DNA from: Proteobacteria bacterium UBA652 | GTDB taxonomy: Bacteria > Pseudomonadota > Gammaproteobacteria > Nitrosococcales > Methylophagaceae | DNA: 6,750 nucleotides | Assembly (NCBI GenBank): GCA_002299915.1 | Contig: DBOG01000078.1 | Location: forward strand, 1-6,750 | Reading direction: 5' to 3' | Part shown: positions 1 through 5,732 of the stretch, piece after piece | Layout of the letters: the number at the start of each line of letters is the position of its first letter | Numbering within the stretch: position 1 is the stretch's first letter | The notes under the pieces: model-generated | Seen by the model: the letters and a program-made list of their open reading frames with translations, nothing else | What the model was told of the DNA's origin: nothing | Database searches by the model: none | Translations under genes and position numbers: made by a program

Positions 1-71
1 AAGTACCTACATCCATGTAGGCCCAGGTTTTTTGTTCCAGACAAAACCTAAGTACCTACATCCATGTAGGC
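1..71. repeat. Pair of identical 22-bp palindromic intergenic repeats
   Basis: Two exact 22-bp copies lie at 1-22 and 50-71 in the same orientation. Each contains a perfect inverted repeat, CCTACAT and ATGTAGG around a 2-nt centre (6-21 and 55-70). The 27 bp between them also fold: AGGTTTT at 25-31 pairs with AAAACCT at 43-49, extendable by GT/AC if two bulged T residues are allowed. The block is thus three consecutive stem-loops. It lies 3' of the lptB operon. It resembles the REP-like short palindromes scattered through many gammaproteobacterial genomes, but I cannot name the family. The first copy starts at the window edge, so further copies may exist outside. A role in transcript 3'-end formation or stability is possible but unproven. 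Confidence 0.75.
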
Positions 72-129
72 AATCGCGGATAGCCGTTAAAATAAAGGAA
101 CGGTGCGGCTGTGCTTATGCTGCGGTTAT
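72..129. other. Short intergenic stretch after lptB, nothing recognisable
   Basis: This is the interval between the lptB stop codon and the repeat pair. I see no gene start, no tRNA-like fold and no classical hairpin plus T-run terminator on the minus strand. The only self-complementarity noted is a 5-bp CCGTT/AACGG pair around an A-rich loop, too weak to call. If the lptB transcript ends here, the palindromes at 1-71 are the better candidates for the 3' structure. Confidence 0.4.
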
Positions 130-855
130 TTAGAGCCGGAAACTATCGCCCAAATACACCGCTTTCACTTGCTTATTTGCTAACACTGTTTCAGGCATGC
201 CCTCGGCGATCATTTTGCCTTCATTCACAATATACGCATGATCGCATATTTTCAGCGTTTCCCGTACATTATGGTCGGTAATCAACACCCCAATACCCCG
301 CGCCGACAATTGTTTAATGATCTCTTGAATGTCCAAAATAGAAATAGGATCCACGCCTGCAAAGGGTTCATCTAATAGCATAAATCTGGGCGACATGGTG
401 AGCGCACGCGCAATTTCAACCCGTCGGCGTTCCCCGCCCGATAAACTCAATCCCAAAGAGTACCGAATATGTTCGATTCTAAAATCTCGCAATAAATCTT
501 CAAGTAAGACTCCTTGTTTCTCCGTAGTTAAATCAACCCGCGTTTCAATAATTGCGATCAGATTTTGTTCCACCGTCAATTTTCGAAAAACAGAGGCTTC
601 CTGTGGCAAATAAGCCAAGCCTAAATGCGCACGTTGATCAATCGGTAGCGCGGTAATATCCTGGTCATTAATAAAAATGGCTCCACTATCGGGCAATACC
701 AAGCCCACGATCATATAAAAACTCGTTGTTTTCCCCGCACCATTAGGTCCTAATAAGCCAACAATGTCACCGCTTTCCACGGTTAAGGAAATACCATTTA
801 CAACCGATCGTTCACCATATTGTTTGGTTATGTTTTGTGCATGTAAGCGCGCCAC
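130..855 (-). CDS. lptB: LPS export ABC transporter ATPase LptB
   Basis: This is the cytoplasmic ATPase of the LptB2FG complex, which extracts LPS from the inner membrane and drives it along the Lpt bridge. All ABC motifs are present: Walker A GPNGAGKT at residues 36-43, Q-loop Gln85 in YLPQEAS, signature LSGGE at 138-142, Walker B ending LLDEP at 160-164 with catalytic Glu163, and switch His195 in ITDHNVRET. The PFAGVDPIS stretch and the C-terminal YLGDSFRL are typical of LptB. At 241 residues it equals the E. coli protein. The start is GTG, one base after the lptA stop; alignment with E. coli supports it, but the only SD-like sequence is poor, so translation probably depends on coupling to lptA. 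LptF and LptG are not in the window; in E. coli they are encoded elsewhere. It is the last operon gene visible here; in E. coli rpoN follows. Confidence 0.97.
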   Translation of the reverse strand: MARLHAQNITKQYGERSVVNGISLTVESGDIVGLLGPNGAGKTTSFYMIVGLVLPDSGAIFINDQDITALPIDQRAHLGLAYLPQEASVFRKLTVEQNLIAIIETRVDLTTEKQGVLLEDLLRDFRIEHIRYSLGLSLSGGERRRVEIARALTMSPRFMLLDEPFAGVDPISILDIQEIIKQLSARGIGVLITDHNVRETLKICDHAYIVNEGKMIAEGMPETVLANKQVKAVYLGDSFRL

Positions 856-856
856 C

Positions 857-1651
857 TTAGTTATTAAGCTTCACATAACGACGGCTTACCCAACCGATTA
901 ACCCCCCGCCACTATTATTGCCCATCTGAATCTGTAGCCAGCCCTCAGATTGGCTCACTACCGTAAATTGGCCATGTGGTGGTAAAGAACCAACTTTAGC
1001 TGAATCTACATCCGGCTCGGTTCGGACATTTAAGCGGGTGGTTGCAAAGCCTGTTAAGCCTGTCGCATCACCTATATATTCCGCCTGTGGTGGGGTGGGC
1101 GTGGAGACAGGCGCACTGCTTGTCCCGCCCGCTGGCTGAATAACAACCCGCACCCGTCCACCTGTTTTCGCAGGCTTGCCGGTATTGCCTGAGGCGGCGC
1201 CTTGTCCTGCATAAACAATGTTCTTGCCAATATCATACTTAATTCGTGGACCACTAAAAGTATCCCCCCCTTGTGTTACATGCGCTTGTCCAACCACAAT
1301 AATCGTTTTAGATTTTGGATAATATTCCAGGCGGGTGCCACGCGCTTTAACCGCGCCTTTGCCTTGCTGTTGAATTTGTTTATAGCTTGCCAAATTGCCC
1401 ACAGATACGGCTTTGGTAATATTCTTATCCCCATCAAAATAAAATGTAATCACATCACCTTCAATCTTAAGGGAGCCTTGTGTTAGCACCGCTTGTCCCT
1501 TGTATTCTGTAACGCCTTTCTTATCATTCATTAAAGCTTCATCAGCTTCGATATTAATCGGCTGTTTGCTGTCACTTTCTAGCCCCCAACTTATTGTGGG
1601 AAGCAATAACAAAGCAAATAATGTCAACAATTTAATAGGTTTCTGGTTCAT
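857..1651 (-). CDS. lptA: Periplasmic LPS-bridge protein LptA with C-terminal SH3b domain
   Basis: LptA forms the periplasmic bridge that passes LPS from LptC to LptD. Of 264 residues, 1-23 look like a signal peptide (lysines at 4 and 7, hydrophobic 8-20, likely cleavage after SWG). Residues about 30-172 are the OstA/LptA beta-jellyroll, with PINIEADEA near the start and GRVRVVIQP at the end. A Pro/Ser/Thr-rich linker at about 173-190 leads to a bacterial SH3 domain at about 200-262 (LNVRTEPD, then GWLQIQ, then GWVSRRYVKL). E. coli LptA has 185 residues and no such domain, so the fusion is unusual. I chose the ATG at 1651 because GAGGA lies 4 nt upstream; an in-frame ATG at 1672 has no SD and would put seven extra residues, including charged ones, ahead of the signal peptide. 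The gene overlaps lptC by 20 bp, implying coupled translation. LptA identity is firm; the role of SH3b is unknown. Confidence 0.93.
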   Translation of the reverse strand: MNQKPIKLLTLFALLLLPTISWGLESDSKQPINIEADEALMNDKKGVTEYKGQAVLTQGSLKIEGDVITFYFDGDKNITKAVSVGNLASYKQIQQQGKGAVKARGTRLEYYPKSKTIIVVGQAHVTQGGDTFSGPRIKYDIGKNIVYAGQGAASGNTGKPAKTGGRVRVVIQPAGGTSSAPVSTPTPPQAEYIGDATGLTGFATTRLNVRTEPDVDSAKVGSLPPHGQFTVVSQSEGWLQIQMGNNSGGGLIGWVSRRYVKLNN

Positions 1652-2225
1652 AATTTCCTCGTACTTTAGCATGTAATTTTACGATGCTTTTATTAAAATC
1701 TGCATCAAGCCCCGTGCCATATGTCACCCCTGATGGTGACACCATACGCACGGGTTGATCGGTGTCTGCTGTCTTTGTTAACAAATCAATATGCAACCGC
1801 TCTGTATAGAGCTCTATGTCTTTGTTATTAGGTCGCGTAATCATAACATTACCCGTTAATTGAACCTGATCGCTCCCTTTATGCGTAACCGCCTTATCCG
1901 ATAACACCAGCCATGGCTCACCCTTTTCATCGATAAAATGGCTAATTTGTGCAGTCGCTTCAACACTATCATCATCAGGATAATGCGCCATATGCGCACC
2001 TGATAAAATACGGCTTAGTTTGCCTAATTCATCCATCGTTGTAATCGTAAAATCAGCCATTGTATAATCACTGCTGCGCTCGGTAGAGGCCACCACAGTA
2101 CTAGGCACAGGTGCTTTGTCTACCTTAAAGAACAAGCTGACACTCCACACCGCAATAATGGCGAGGATCAATCGCATCAGCCAACGTAGCTGCGATGTTT
2201 TTTGTGCTTTAGAGATGACGTTCAA
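1632..2225 (-). CDS. lptC: LPS export protein LptC
   Basis: LptC is a bitopic inner-membrane protein that takes LPS from LptB2FG and hands it to LptA. The 197 residues (E. coli 191) show a basic N-terminus, one membrane helix at about 16-33 (LMRLILAIIAVWSVSLFF), and a periplasmic LptC/OstA-type beta domain. Conserved family features include DYTMADFTITTMDELGKL (53-70), the HYPDDDSVEA stretch (81-90), LTGNVMITRP (123-132) and TGLDADFN near the C-terminus. The start is TTG at 2225: AGGA at 2234-2231 stands 5 nt upstream, and the next in-frame ATG (codon 17) would remove the basic segment before the helix. The gene overlaps the end of kdsC by 17 bp and the start of lptA by 20 bp, so kdsC-lptC-lptA are probably co-translated. 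Confidence 0.95.
   Translation of the reverse strand: MNVISKAQKTSQLRWLMRLILAIIAVWSVSLFFKVDKAPVPSTVVASTERSSDYTMADFTITTMDELGKLSRILSGAHMAHYPDDDSVEATAQISHFIDEKGEPWLVLSDKAVTHKGSDQVQLTGNVMITRPNNKDIELYTERLHIDLLTKTADTDQPVRMVSPSGVTYGTGLDADFNKSIVKLHAKVRGNYEPETY
1656..1660 (-). promoter_or_regulatory. Ribosome binding site deciding the lptA start
   Basis: Read on the minus strand this is GAGGA, 4 nt before the ATG at 1651-1649. It lies inside the 3' end of lptC. The competing in-frame ATG at 1672 has no purine-rich sequence before it, so this site favours the shorter LptA. Confidence 0.7.
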
Positions 2226-2730
2226 GCTGATCCTGCCATGTATCTTGGCTCTGCATAATTAATTCACAGACTTCACGCGCCGCACCCGCACCACCGATTG
2301 CCGGTGTTACCCAATGGGCATATTGCTTCACAATCGGATGCGCATCTTGCACCGCCACTGCAAATCCAACCCGCTGCATAATTGATAAATCAACAATATC
2401 ATCACCCACATAAGCACACTGCTCTGGTGCTAAATTTAAACTCGCAATCAATGACTCAAATGCGGGTAGTTTTACCTGTTGTCCTTGGTAAATATGCTTC
2501 ACTCCTAAACCTTCCATCCGATGTTTTACCACTTCAGAAGTCCGCCCCGTAATAATCCCCACTTCGACACCTGTATATTGCAACAGTTTCATCCCATGAC
2601 CATCGCGAGAATTAAACGCCTTATATTCTTGGCCATCATCACCGATAATAATACGCCCATCGGTCAACACGCCATCCACATCAAAAATAGCGAGCTTAAT
2701 CGCTTTACAGCGTTCTACAATATCTTTCAT
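2209..2730 (-). CDS. kdsC: 3-deoxy-D-manno-octulosonate 8-phosphate phosphatase KdsC
   Basis: This cytoplasmic, Mg-dependent HAD phosphatase converts Kdo-8-phosphate to Kdo plus phosphate, supplying the sugar that links lipid A to core. The HAD motifs are intact: DVDGVLTDG with nucleophile Asp17 and general acid/base Asp19, motif II Thr61 in GIITGRTS, motif III Lys87 in YQGQQVK, and motif IV GDDIVDL with Asp110/Asp111. There is no large cap domain, as expected for the C0-type tetrameric family. Length is 173 residues against 188 in E. coli, the difference lying mostly at the N-terminus. AGGAA at 2740-2736 stands 5 nt before the ATG. It follows kdsD by 39 bp, so two Kdo-pathway enzymes are adjacent, and its 3' end overlaps lptC by 17 bp. 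Confidence 0.96.
   Translation of the reverse strand: MKDIVERCKAIKLAIFDVDGVLTDGRIIIGDDGQEYKAFNSRDGHGMKLLQYTGVEVGIITGRTSEVVKHRMEGLGVKHIYQGQQVKLPAFESLIASLNLAPEQCAYVGDDIVDLSIMQRVGFAVAVQDAHPIVKQYAHWVTPAIGGAGAAREVCELIMQSQDTWQDQLERHL
2231..2234 (-). promoter_or_regulatory. Ribosome binding site for the TTG start of lptC
   Basis: AGGA on the minus strand, 5 nt before the TTG at 2225-2223 and inside the final codons of kdsC. It is the main sequence support for a rare TTG start, together with retention of the basic residues ahead of the membrane helix. Confidence 0.65.
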
Positions 2731-2769
2731 CTCACTTCCTTTTTAGCAGTATCCCGATAACAACATTAA

Positions 2770-3759
2770 TTAAACAACGCCCGCTCGTAATAGATCATGC
2801 ATATTTAAGGCGCCGACCAATTGTTGTTGTTCATCGACTATTAATAAACCATTAATTTTATACTGTTGCATCAGAGCCAACGCTTCTGCTGCCAGCATAT
2901 CTGGCCGACCTGTTTTACAATTTCCTGTCATAAATTCAGCAATCGGAGTGGTATGTAAATCAACTTCTTGCATGAAGACACGTCGTAAATCACCATCGGT
3001 GAATATGCCCACTAAATTCCCTTTCTCATCGGTCACTGCAGTCATGCCCAAGCCCTTATTACTCATTTCCAATAAGGCATCGGTGATAGGCGCTGTTGTC
3101 AAAACATTAGGTAGTGTTGTGCCAACATGCATCACATCACTCACATGCAACAGTAACCGCTTACCCAGCACACCATTAGGATGAGACAAGGCAAAGTCTT
3201 CAGCCGTAAAACCACGCGCTTCAAGCAATGTTACCGCCAGCGCATCCCCCATCACCAGCGCCGCCGTTGTGCTTGATGTCGGCGCCAAACCATGTGGGCA
3301 GGCTTCTTTTGCCACGCTCACATCCAAACATACATCCGCACTTTCAGCCAACGTTGATTGCGGTCGCCCTGTTAATAAAACCAATGGTACGCCCAGCCGT
3401 TTAATGATGGGTAAAATCGTTAAAATTTCGCTAGTTTCACCCGAATTGGATAACCCAATCACCACATCTTTACCCGTAATCATGCCCATATCACCATGGC
3501 TCGCTTCGCCTGGGTGCACAAAAAAAGCAGGGCTGCCCGTGCTCGCCAGTGTGGCAGCAATTTTGCCACCAATATGACCTGACTTACCCATCCCAATAAC
3601 AACAATTCGCCCTTCGCATTTCAATAAAAACTGACAGGCGTCAACAAAATTATCATCGATCCGCTGGCAAAGTCCCTGTATTGCCTCAGCCTCAGTTTCA
3701 ACCACCGCTAAGCCAAGCGCTTTTAATTTTTCTGCGTCAATATTGAATGCTGTTGTCAT
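2770..3759 (-). CDS. kdsD: D-arabinose 5-phosphate isomerase KdsD
   Basis: KdsD interconverts D-ribulose 5-phosphate and D-arabinose 5-phosphate, the first committed precursor for Kdo. Domain order is an N-terminal SIS sugar-isomerase domain (about 35-170, with GMGKSGHIGGK at 56-66 and SNSGET at 104-109) followed by two CBS domains (about 205-265 ending GIFTDGDLRR, and about 275-329 ending GALNMHDLLRAGV). Residues matching the E. coli catalytic set fall at the same numbers: Lys59, Glu111, Glu152 and His193. Length is 329 residues (E. coli 328). The start ATG is 7 bp after the yrbG stop. The best SD-like run, AAGGAAG, lies about 14 nt upstream inside yrbG, so translational coupling is likely. 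The paralogues GutQ and KpsF have the same architecture; the neighbourhood argues for KdsD. Confidence 0.97.
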   Translation of the reverse strand: MTTAFNIDAEKLKALGLAVVETEAEAIQGLCQRIDDNFVDACQFLLKCEGRIVVIGMGKSGHIGGKIAATLASTGSPAFFVHPGEASHGDMGMITGKDVVIGLSNSGETSEILTILPIIKRLGVPLVLLTGRPQSTLAESADVCLDVSVAKEACPHGLAPTSSTTAALVMGDALAVTLLEARGFTAEDFALSHPNGVLGKRLLLHVSDVMHVGTTLPNVLTTAPITDALLEMSNKGLGMTAVTDEKGNLVGIFTDGDLRRVFMQEVDLHTTPIAEFMTGNCKTGRPDMLAAEALALMQQYKINGLLIVDEQQQLVGALNMHDLLRAGVV

Positions 3760-3766
3760 CTAAATG

Positions 3767-4741
3767 TCAGATACTTCCTTGATAAGCGAGGAAACCATTA
3801 TAGCTAATATAAATCAATAACATCGTGCCCCCCGCGAACCGGCCAAGGTGTGCCTGTTTATTCAGACTAATAAACAAAAATAATAATACCGCTAATAACA
3901 CCATCACCACATAATCACGCGTCAACACTGCAGGATCAAACAAGCTTGGCGCAATTAACCCCGGCATTGCCAATACCGCTAATAAATTAAAAATATTCGA
4001 GCCAATAATATTACCAATCGCAATATCTGGCTCGGCTTTTAATACCGCAGAAATTGATGATGCCAACTCGGGCAAACTGGTGCCAATCGCCACAATGGTC
4101 AATCCGATAATTAATTCACTCACACCCAGTAATGTCGCCGCGCCCACTGCGCCCCACACCAGTATTTTAGAGCCGATAAGTAACGTTAGCAAGCCGATTA
4201 TAAATTTTATGCTCGCTTGGCTAGATGTCATTGTCGGCGTGGTTAGTTCTTGCTCGAATTCTTGGCGTAAGGGATCGGTTTTACTGCTCTTAATCGCCAG
4301 CCATGTCATCGCCGCCAACATCAAAACAAAACCGATAAATAAAACGCCACCATCAAATCGACTTAAATGTTGATCATACATTAAACCAAACACTAACAAC
4401 ATCACCAAGCCAAGCACTGGGAACTCTCGGCATAAGGTATCTGAATTCACAATTAATGGCCGTACTAATAAGGTAATCCCTAGCACCAAGCCAATATTTG
4501 CAATATTAGACCCAATCGCATTCCCTACTGCTAACGCCGGCGCCCCATCCATCGATGCTAACGCACCAATCAGCATTTCAGGAGCTGAGGTACCAAAGCC
4601 AACGATGGTCAAACCAATCACCAAAGGTGACACACCAAAGTTTTGTGCCAAGCCAGACGCACCATCAACAAAACGATCGGCGCCCCATACCAGCAGAACA
4701 AAGCCAGCAACAATAGCAAGAATTAATAGTACTGTTTCCAT
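3767..4741 (-). CDS. yrbG: CaCA-family calcium/sodium antiporter-like protein YrbG
   Basis: This inner-membrane protein belongs to the Ca2+:cation antiporter superfamily. Counting from the upstream GTG at 4750, the two inverted alpha repeats are plain: GFGTSAPE (51-58) with GNAIGSNIAN (76-85), and AIGTSLPE (221-228) with GNIIGSNIFN (246-255). These carry the ion-coordinating acidic and polar residues of the family. About ten hydrophobic helices surround a central hydrophilic loop near 153-180. I prefer the ATG at 4741 (324 residues; E. coli YrbG 325) over the GTG at 4750, which lacks an SD; a weak GAG lies about 8 nt before the ATG. The gene sits directly before kdsD as in E. coli, where YrbG's physiological substrate and any link to LPS biogenesis remain unclear. 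Ion specificity cannot be read from sequence. Confidence 0.92.
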   Translation of the reverse strand: METVLLILAIVAGFVLLVWGADRFVDGASGLAQNFGVSPLVIGLTIVGFGTSAPEMLIGALASMDGAPALAVGNAIGSNIANIGLVLGITLLVRPLIVNSDTLCREFPVLGLVMLLVFGLMYDQHLSRFDGGVLFIGFVLMLAAMTWLAIKSSKTDPLRQEFEQELTTPTMTSSQASIKFIIGLLTLLIGSKILVWGAVGAATLLGVSELIIGLTIVAIGTSLPELASSISAVLKAEPDIAIGNIIGSNIFNLLAVLAMPGLIAPSLFDPAVLTRDYVVMVLLAVLLFLFISLNKQAHLGRFAGGTMLLIYISYNGFLAYQGSI

Positions 4742-4785
4742 TATTGACACTCACAATATAGCAGGGGAACGTTAGGGTTAGACCT

Positions 4786-4828
4786 AATTGGGGCCATCAC
4801 AATATTGCATCTTGTGATGGCCCCAGTT
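4786..4828. terminator. Strong hairpin between mlaA and yrbG, possible terminator or attenuator
   Basis: A perfect 14-bp stem pairs 4789-4802 with 4812-4825 (arm begins TGGGGCCATCACAA) around a 9-nt loop, with one G-T and two A-T pairs extending it to 4786/4828. It lies 24 nt past the mlaA stop at its inner edge and about 45 nt before the yrbG start. On the minus strand the stem is followed by AATTAGG rather than a T-run, so it is not a canonical intrinsic terminator. It could end most mlaA transcripts, partly uncouple yrbG from mlaA, or protect an mRNA 3' end. A smaller stem (TTAGG 4772-4776 with CCTAA 4783-4787) lies beside and partly competes with it. Confidence 0.6.
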
Positions 4829-4851
4829 TATGCACATTTTCTACCGCGATA

Positions 4852-5574
4852 TTACTCAGAAAAGAGATCAAAATCCTCATCATCTGTTTCTGTCGGATTG
4901 CCATCAAATACTAAATTTTGACGACGCTGCAAATAACCATCTCGGATATAACTATAGTCATCTATTGCGGCGGCATCGATAACTTTTCCAACGGCTAATA
5001 AACCAGCACGTTGATCGATAATACGCGCTGTAATTATCTCATTGCGAGAGGGAACATGGTCAATCTGCATCACGGGGTCCACCACACTATCGGTCACTAA
5101 ACCAACGGCATCACGCACGGTACTTGGCCCGAACAAAGGCAACACAATATATGGCCCAGAGCTGACGCCCCAATGCCCTAATGTTTGACCAAAATCTTCA
5201 TGGTGCTTTTCGATACCAGACAGCGTTGCCACATCAAATATCCCACCGATACCCACCGTACTGTTCACTAACAAACGATGTAAATCCGACCCTGCTTGGG
5301 CAAATTTAAATTGCAACAAATCATTCAACACCACCTTAACATCGGCTAAATTGCTGAAAACATTACCGACCCCTTGGCTAATGGGGTCAGGGGTTATCGC
5401 ATCATACACCGTTGCCACAGGCTTCAAAATAGCCGCGTCTAAGGTATCATTAAATTGATGCATTACACGGTTATAAGGTTGAAAAGGATCTGACGTTTCA
5501 GCTGAATGCATTGTCGTACATCCCGATAAAACAGCCAGCATAAGTAATAAAAACATTAAGTGGGTTCGTTTCAT
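4852..5574 (-). CDS. mlaA: Outer-membrane phospholipid-removal lipoprotein MlaA (VacJ)
   Basis: MlaA sits in the outer membrane with a porin and removes mislocalised phospholipids from the outer leaflet, passing them to periplasmic MlaC for return to the inner membrane by MlaFEDB. A lipoprotein signal peptide ends in the lipobox LSGC with Cys19; Thr20 at position +2 predicts outer-membrane sorting. Family hallmarks follow: DPFQPYNR at 29-36, the LLVNSTVGIGGIFD stretch, FGQTLGHWGVSSGPYIVLPLFGP (split here only for description), and GPSTVRD. The C-terminus is strongly acidic (ETDDEDFDLFSE). Length is 240 residues, normal for the family. AGGG at 5586-5583 stands 8 nt before the ATG. In E. coli mlaA is unlinked to this cluster; here it occupies the place held there by mlaFEDCB. 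The other Mla components are not in the window. Confidence 0.95.
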   Translation of the reverse strand: MKRTHLMFLLLMLAVLSGCTTMHSAETSDPFQPYNRVMHQFNDTLDAAILKPVATVYDAITPDPISQGVGNVFSNLADVKVVLNDLLQFKFAQAGSDLHRLLVNSTVGIGGIFDVATLSGIEKHHEDFGQTLGHWGVSSGPYIVLPLFGPSTVRDAVGLVTDSVVDPVMQIDHVPSRNEIITARIIDQRAGLLAVGKVIDAAAIDDYSYIRDGYLQRRQNLVFDGNPTETDDEDFDLFSE

Positions 5575-5732
5575 AAGTATTGCCCTAACGAGAAGTTAGT
5601 TTATTATTATTATTATTTATTAAGTTGGTATAGCTTGATACTATATCATACTAAGATTGGATCATTAAAAAATCTATTTCTCATTAACCAAGATGTTTTT
5701 TAGCTATACCCTTTAATTTATAGGATTTATGC
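5575..5732. promoter_or_regulatory. Divergent promoter region between mlaA and ispB
   Basis: These 158 bp separate two head-to-head genes, so promoters for both should lie here. The stretch is markedly AT-rich. Overlapping -10-like hexamers occur at 5644-5649 (TATCAT, plus strand) and 5650-5640 (TATGAT and TATAGT, minus strand), but no convincing -35 partner was found at 16-18 nt, so exact promoters are not called. A perfect 9-bp inverted repeat, GGTATAGCT at 5627-5635 and AGCTATACC at 5702-5710, brackets the centre. A (TTA)5 tract at 5601-5615 falls in the likely mlaA leader. The regulator, if any, cannot be named. Confidence 0.5.
5601..5615. repeat. (TTA)5 trinucleotide tract in the mlaA leader
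   Basis: Five perfect TTA units, followed by TTTATTA, lie 26 nt upstream of the mlaA ATG. On the mlaA transcript this would be a UAA-rich unstructured leader. The tract is short, so length variation is possible but not implied. Confidence 0.6.

Noticed and set aside
1..71. Possible two-repeat CRISPR remnant (22-bp repeats, 27-bp spacer)
   Set aside because: The repeats are short, nearly fully palindromic, and the would-be spacer is itself an inverted repeat. Only two copies are visible and no cas gene is present, so a REP-like element fits better. The left edge could hide more copies.
72..129. Intrinsic terminator directly after lptB
   Set aside because: The only stem noted is 5 bp with a long loop and no T-run on the minus strand.
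1649..1672. Upstream ATG at 1672 as the lptA start
   Set aside because: No ribosome site precedes it and it would add MLKYEEI ahead of a clean signal peptide, whereas the ATG at 1651 has GAGGA 4 nt upstream.
3269..3577. Open frame on the plus strand opposite kdsD (about 100 codons)
   Set aside because: It is antisense to a highly conserved coding sequence, has no ribosome site or recognisable motif, and its composition follows from the kdsD codons. Similar shadow frames opposite lptB, lptA, kdsC, yrbG and ispB were dropped for the same reason.
4755..4763. Extended -10-like TGCTATATT on the minus strand before yrbG
   Set aside because: No -35 is found at 16-18 nt, and the implied transcription start would fall almost at the yrbG start codon, leaving virtually no leader. 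It may be chance in AT-rich sequence.
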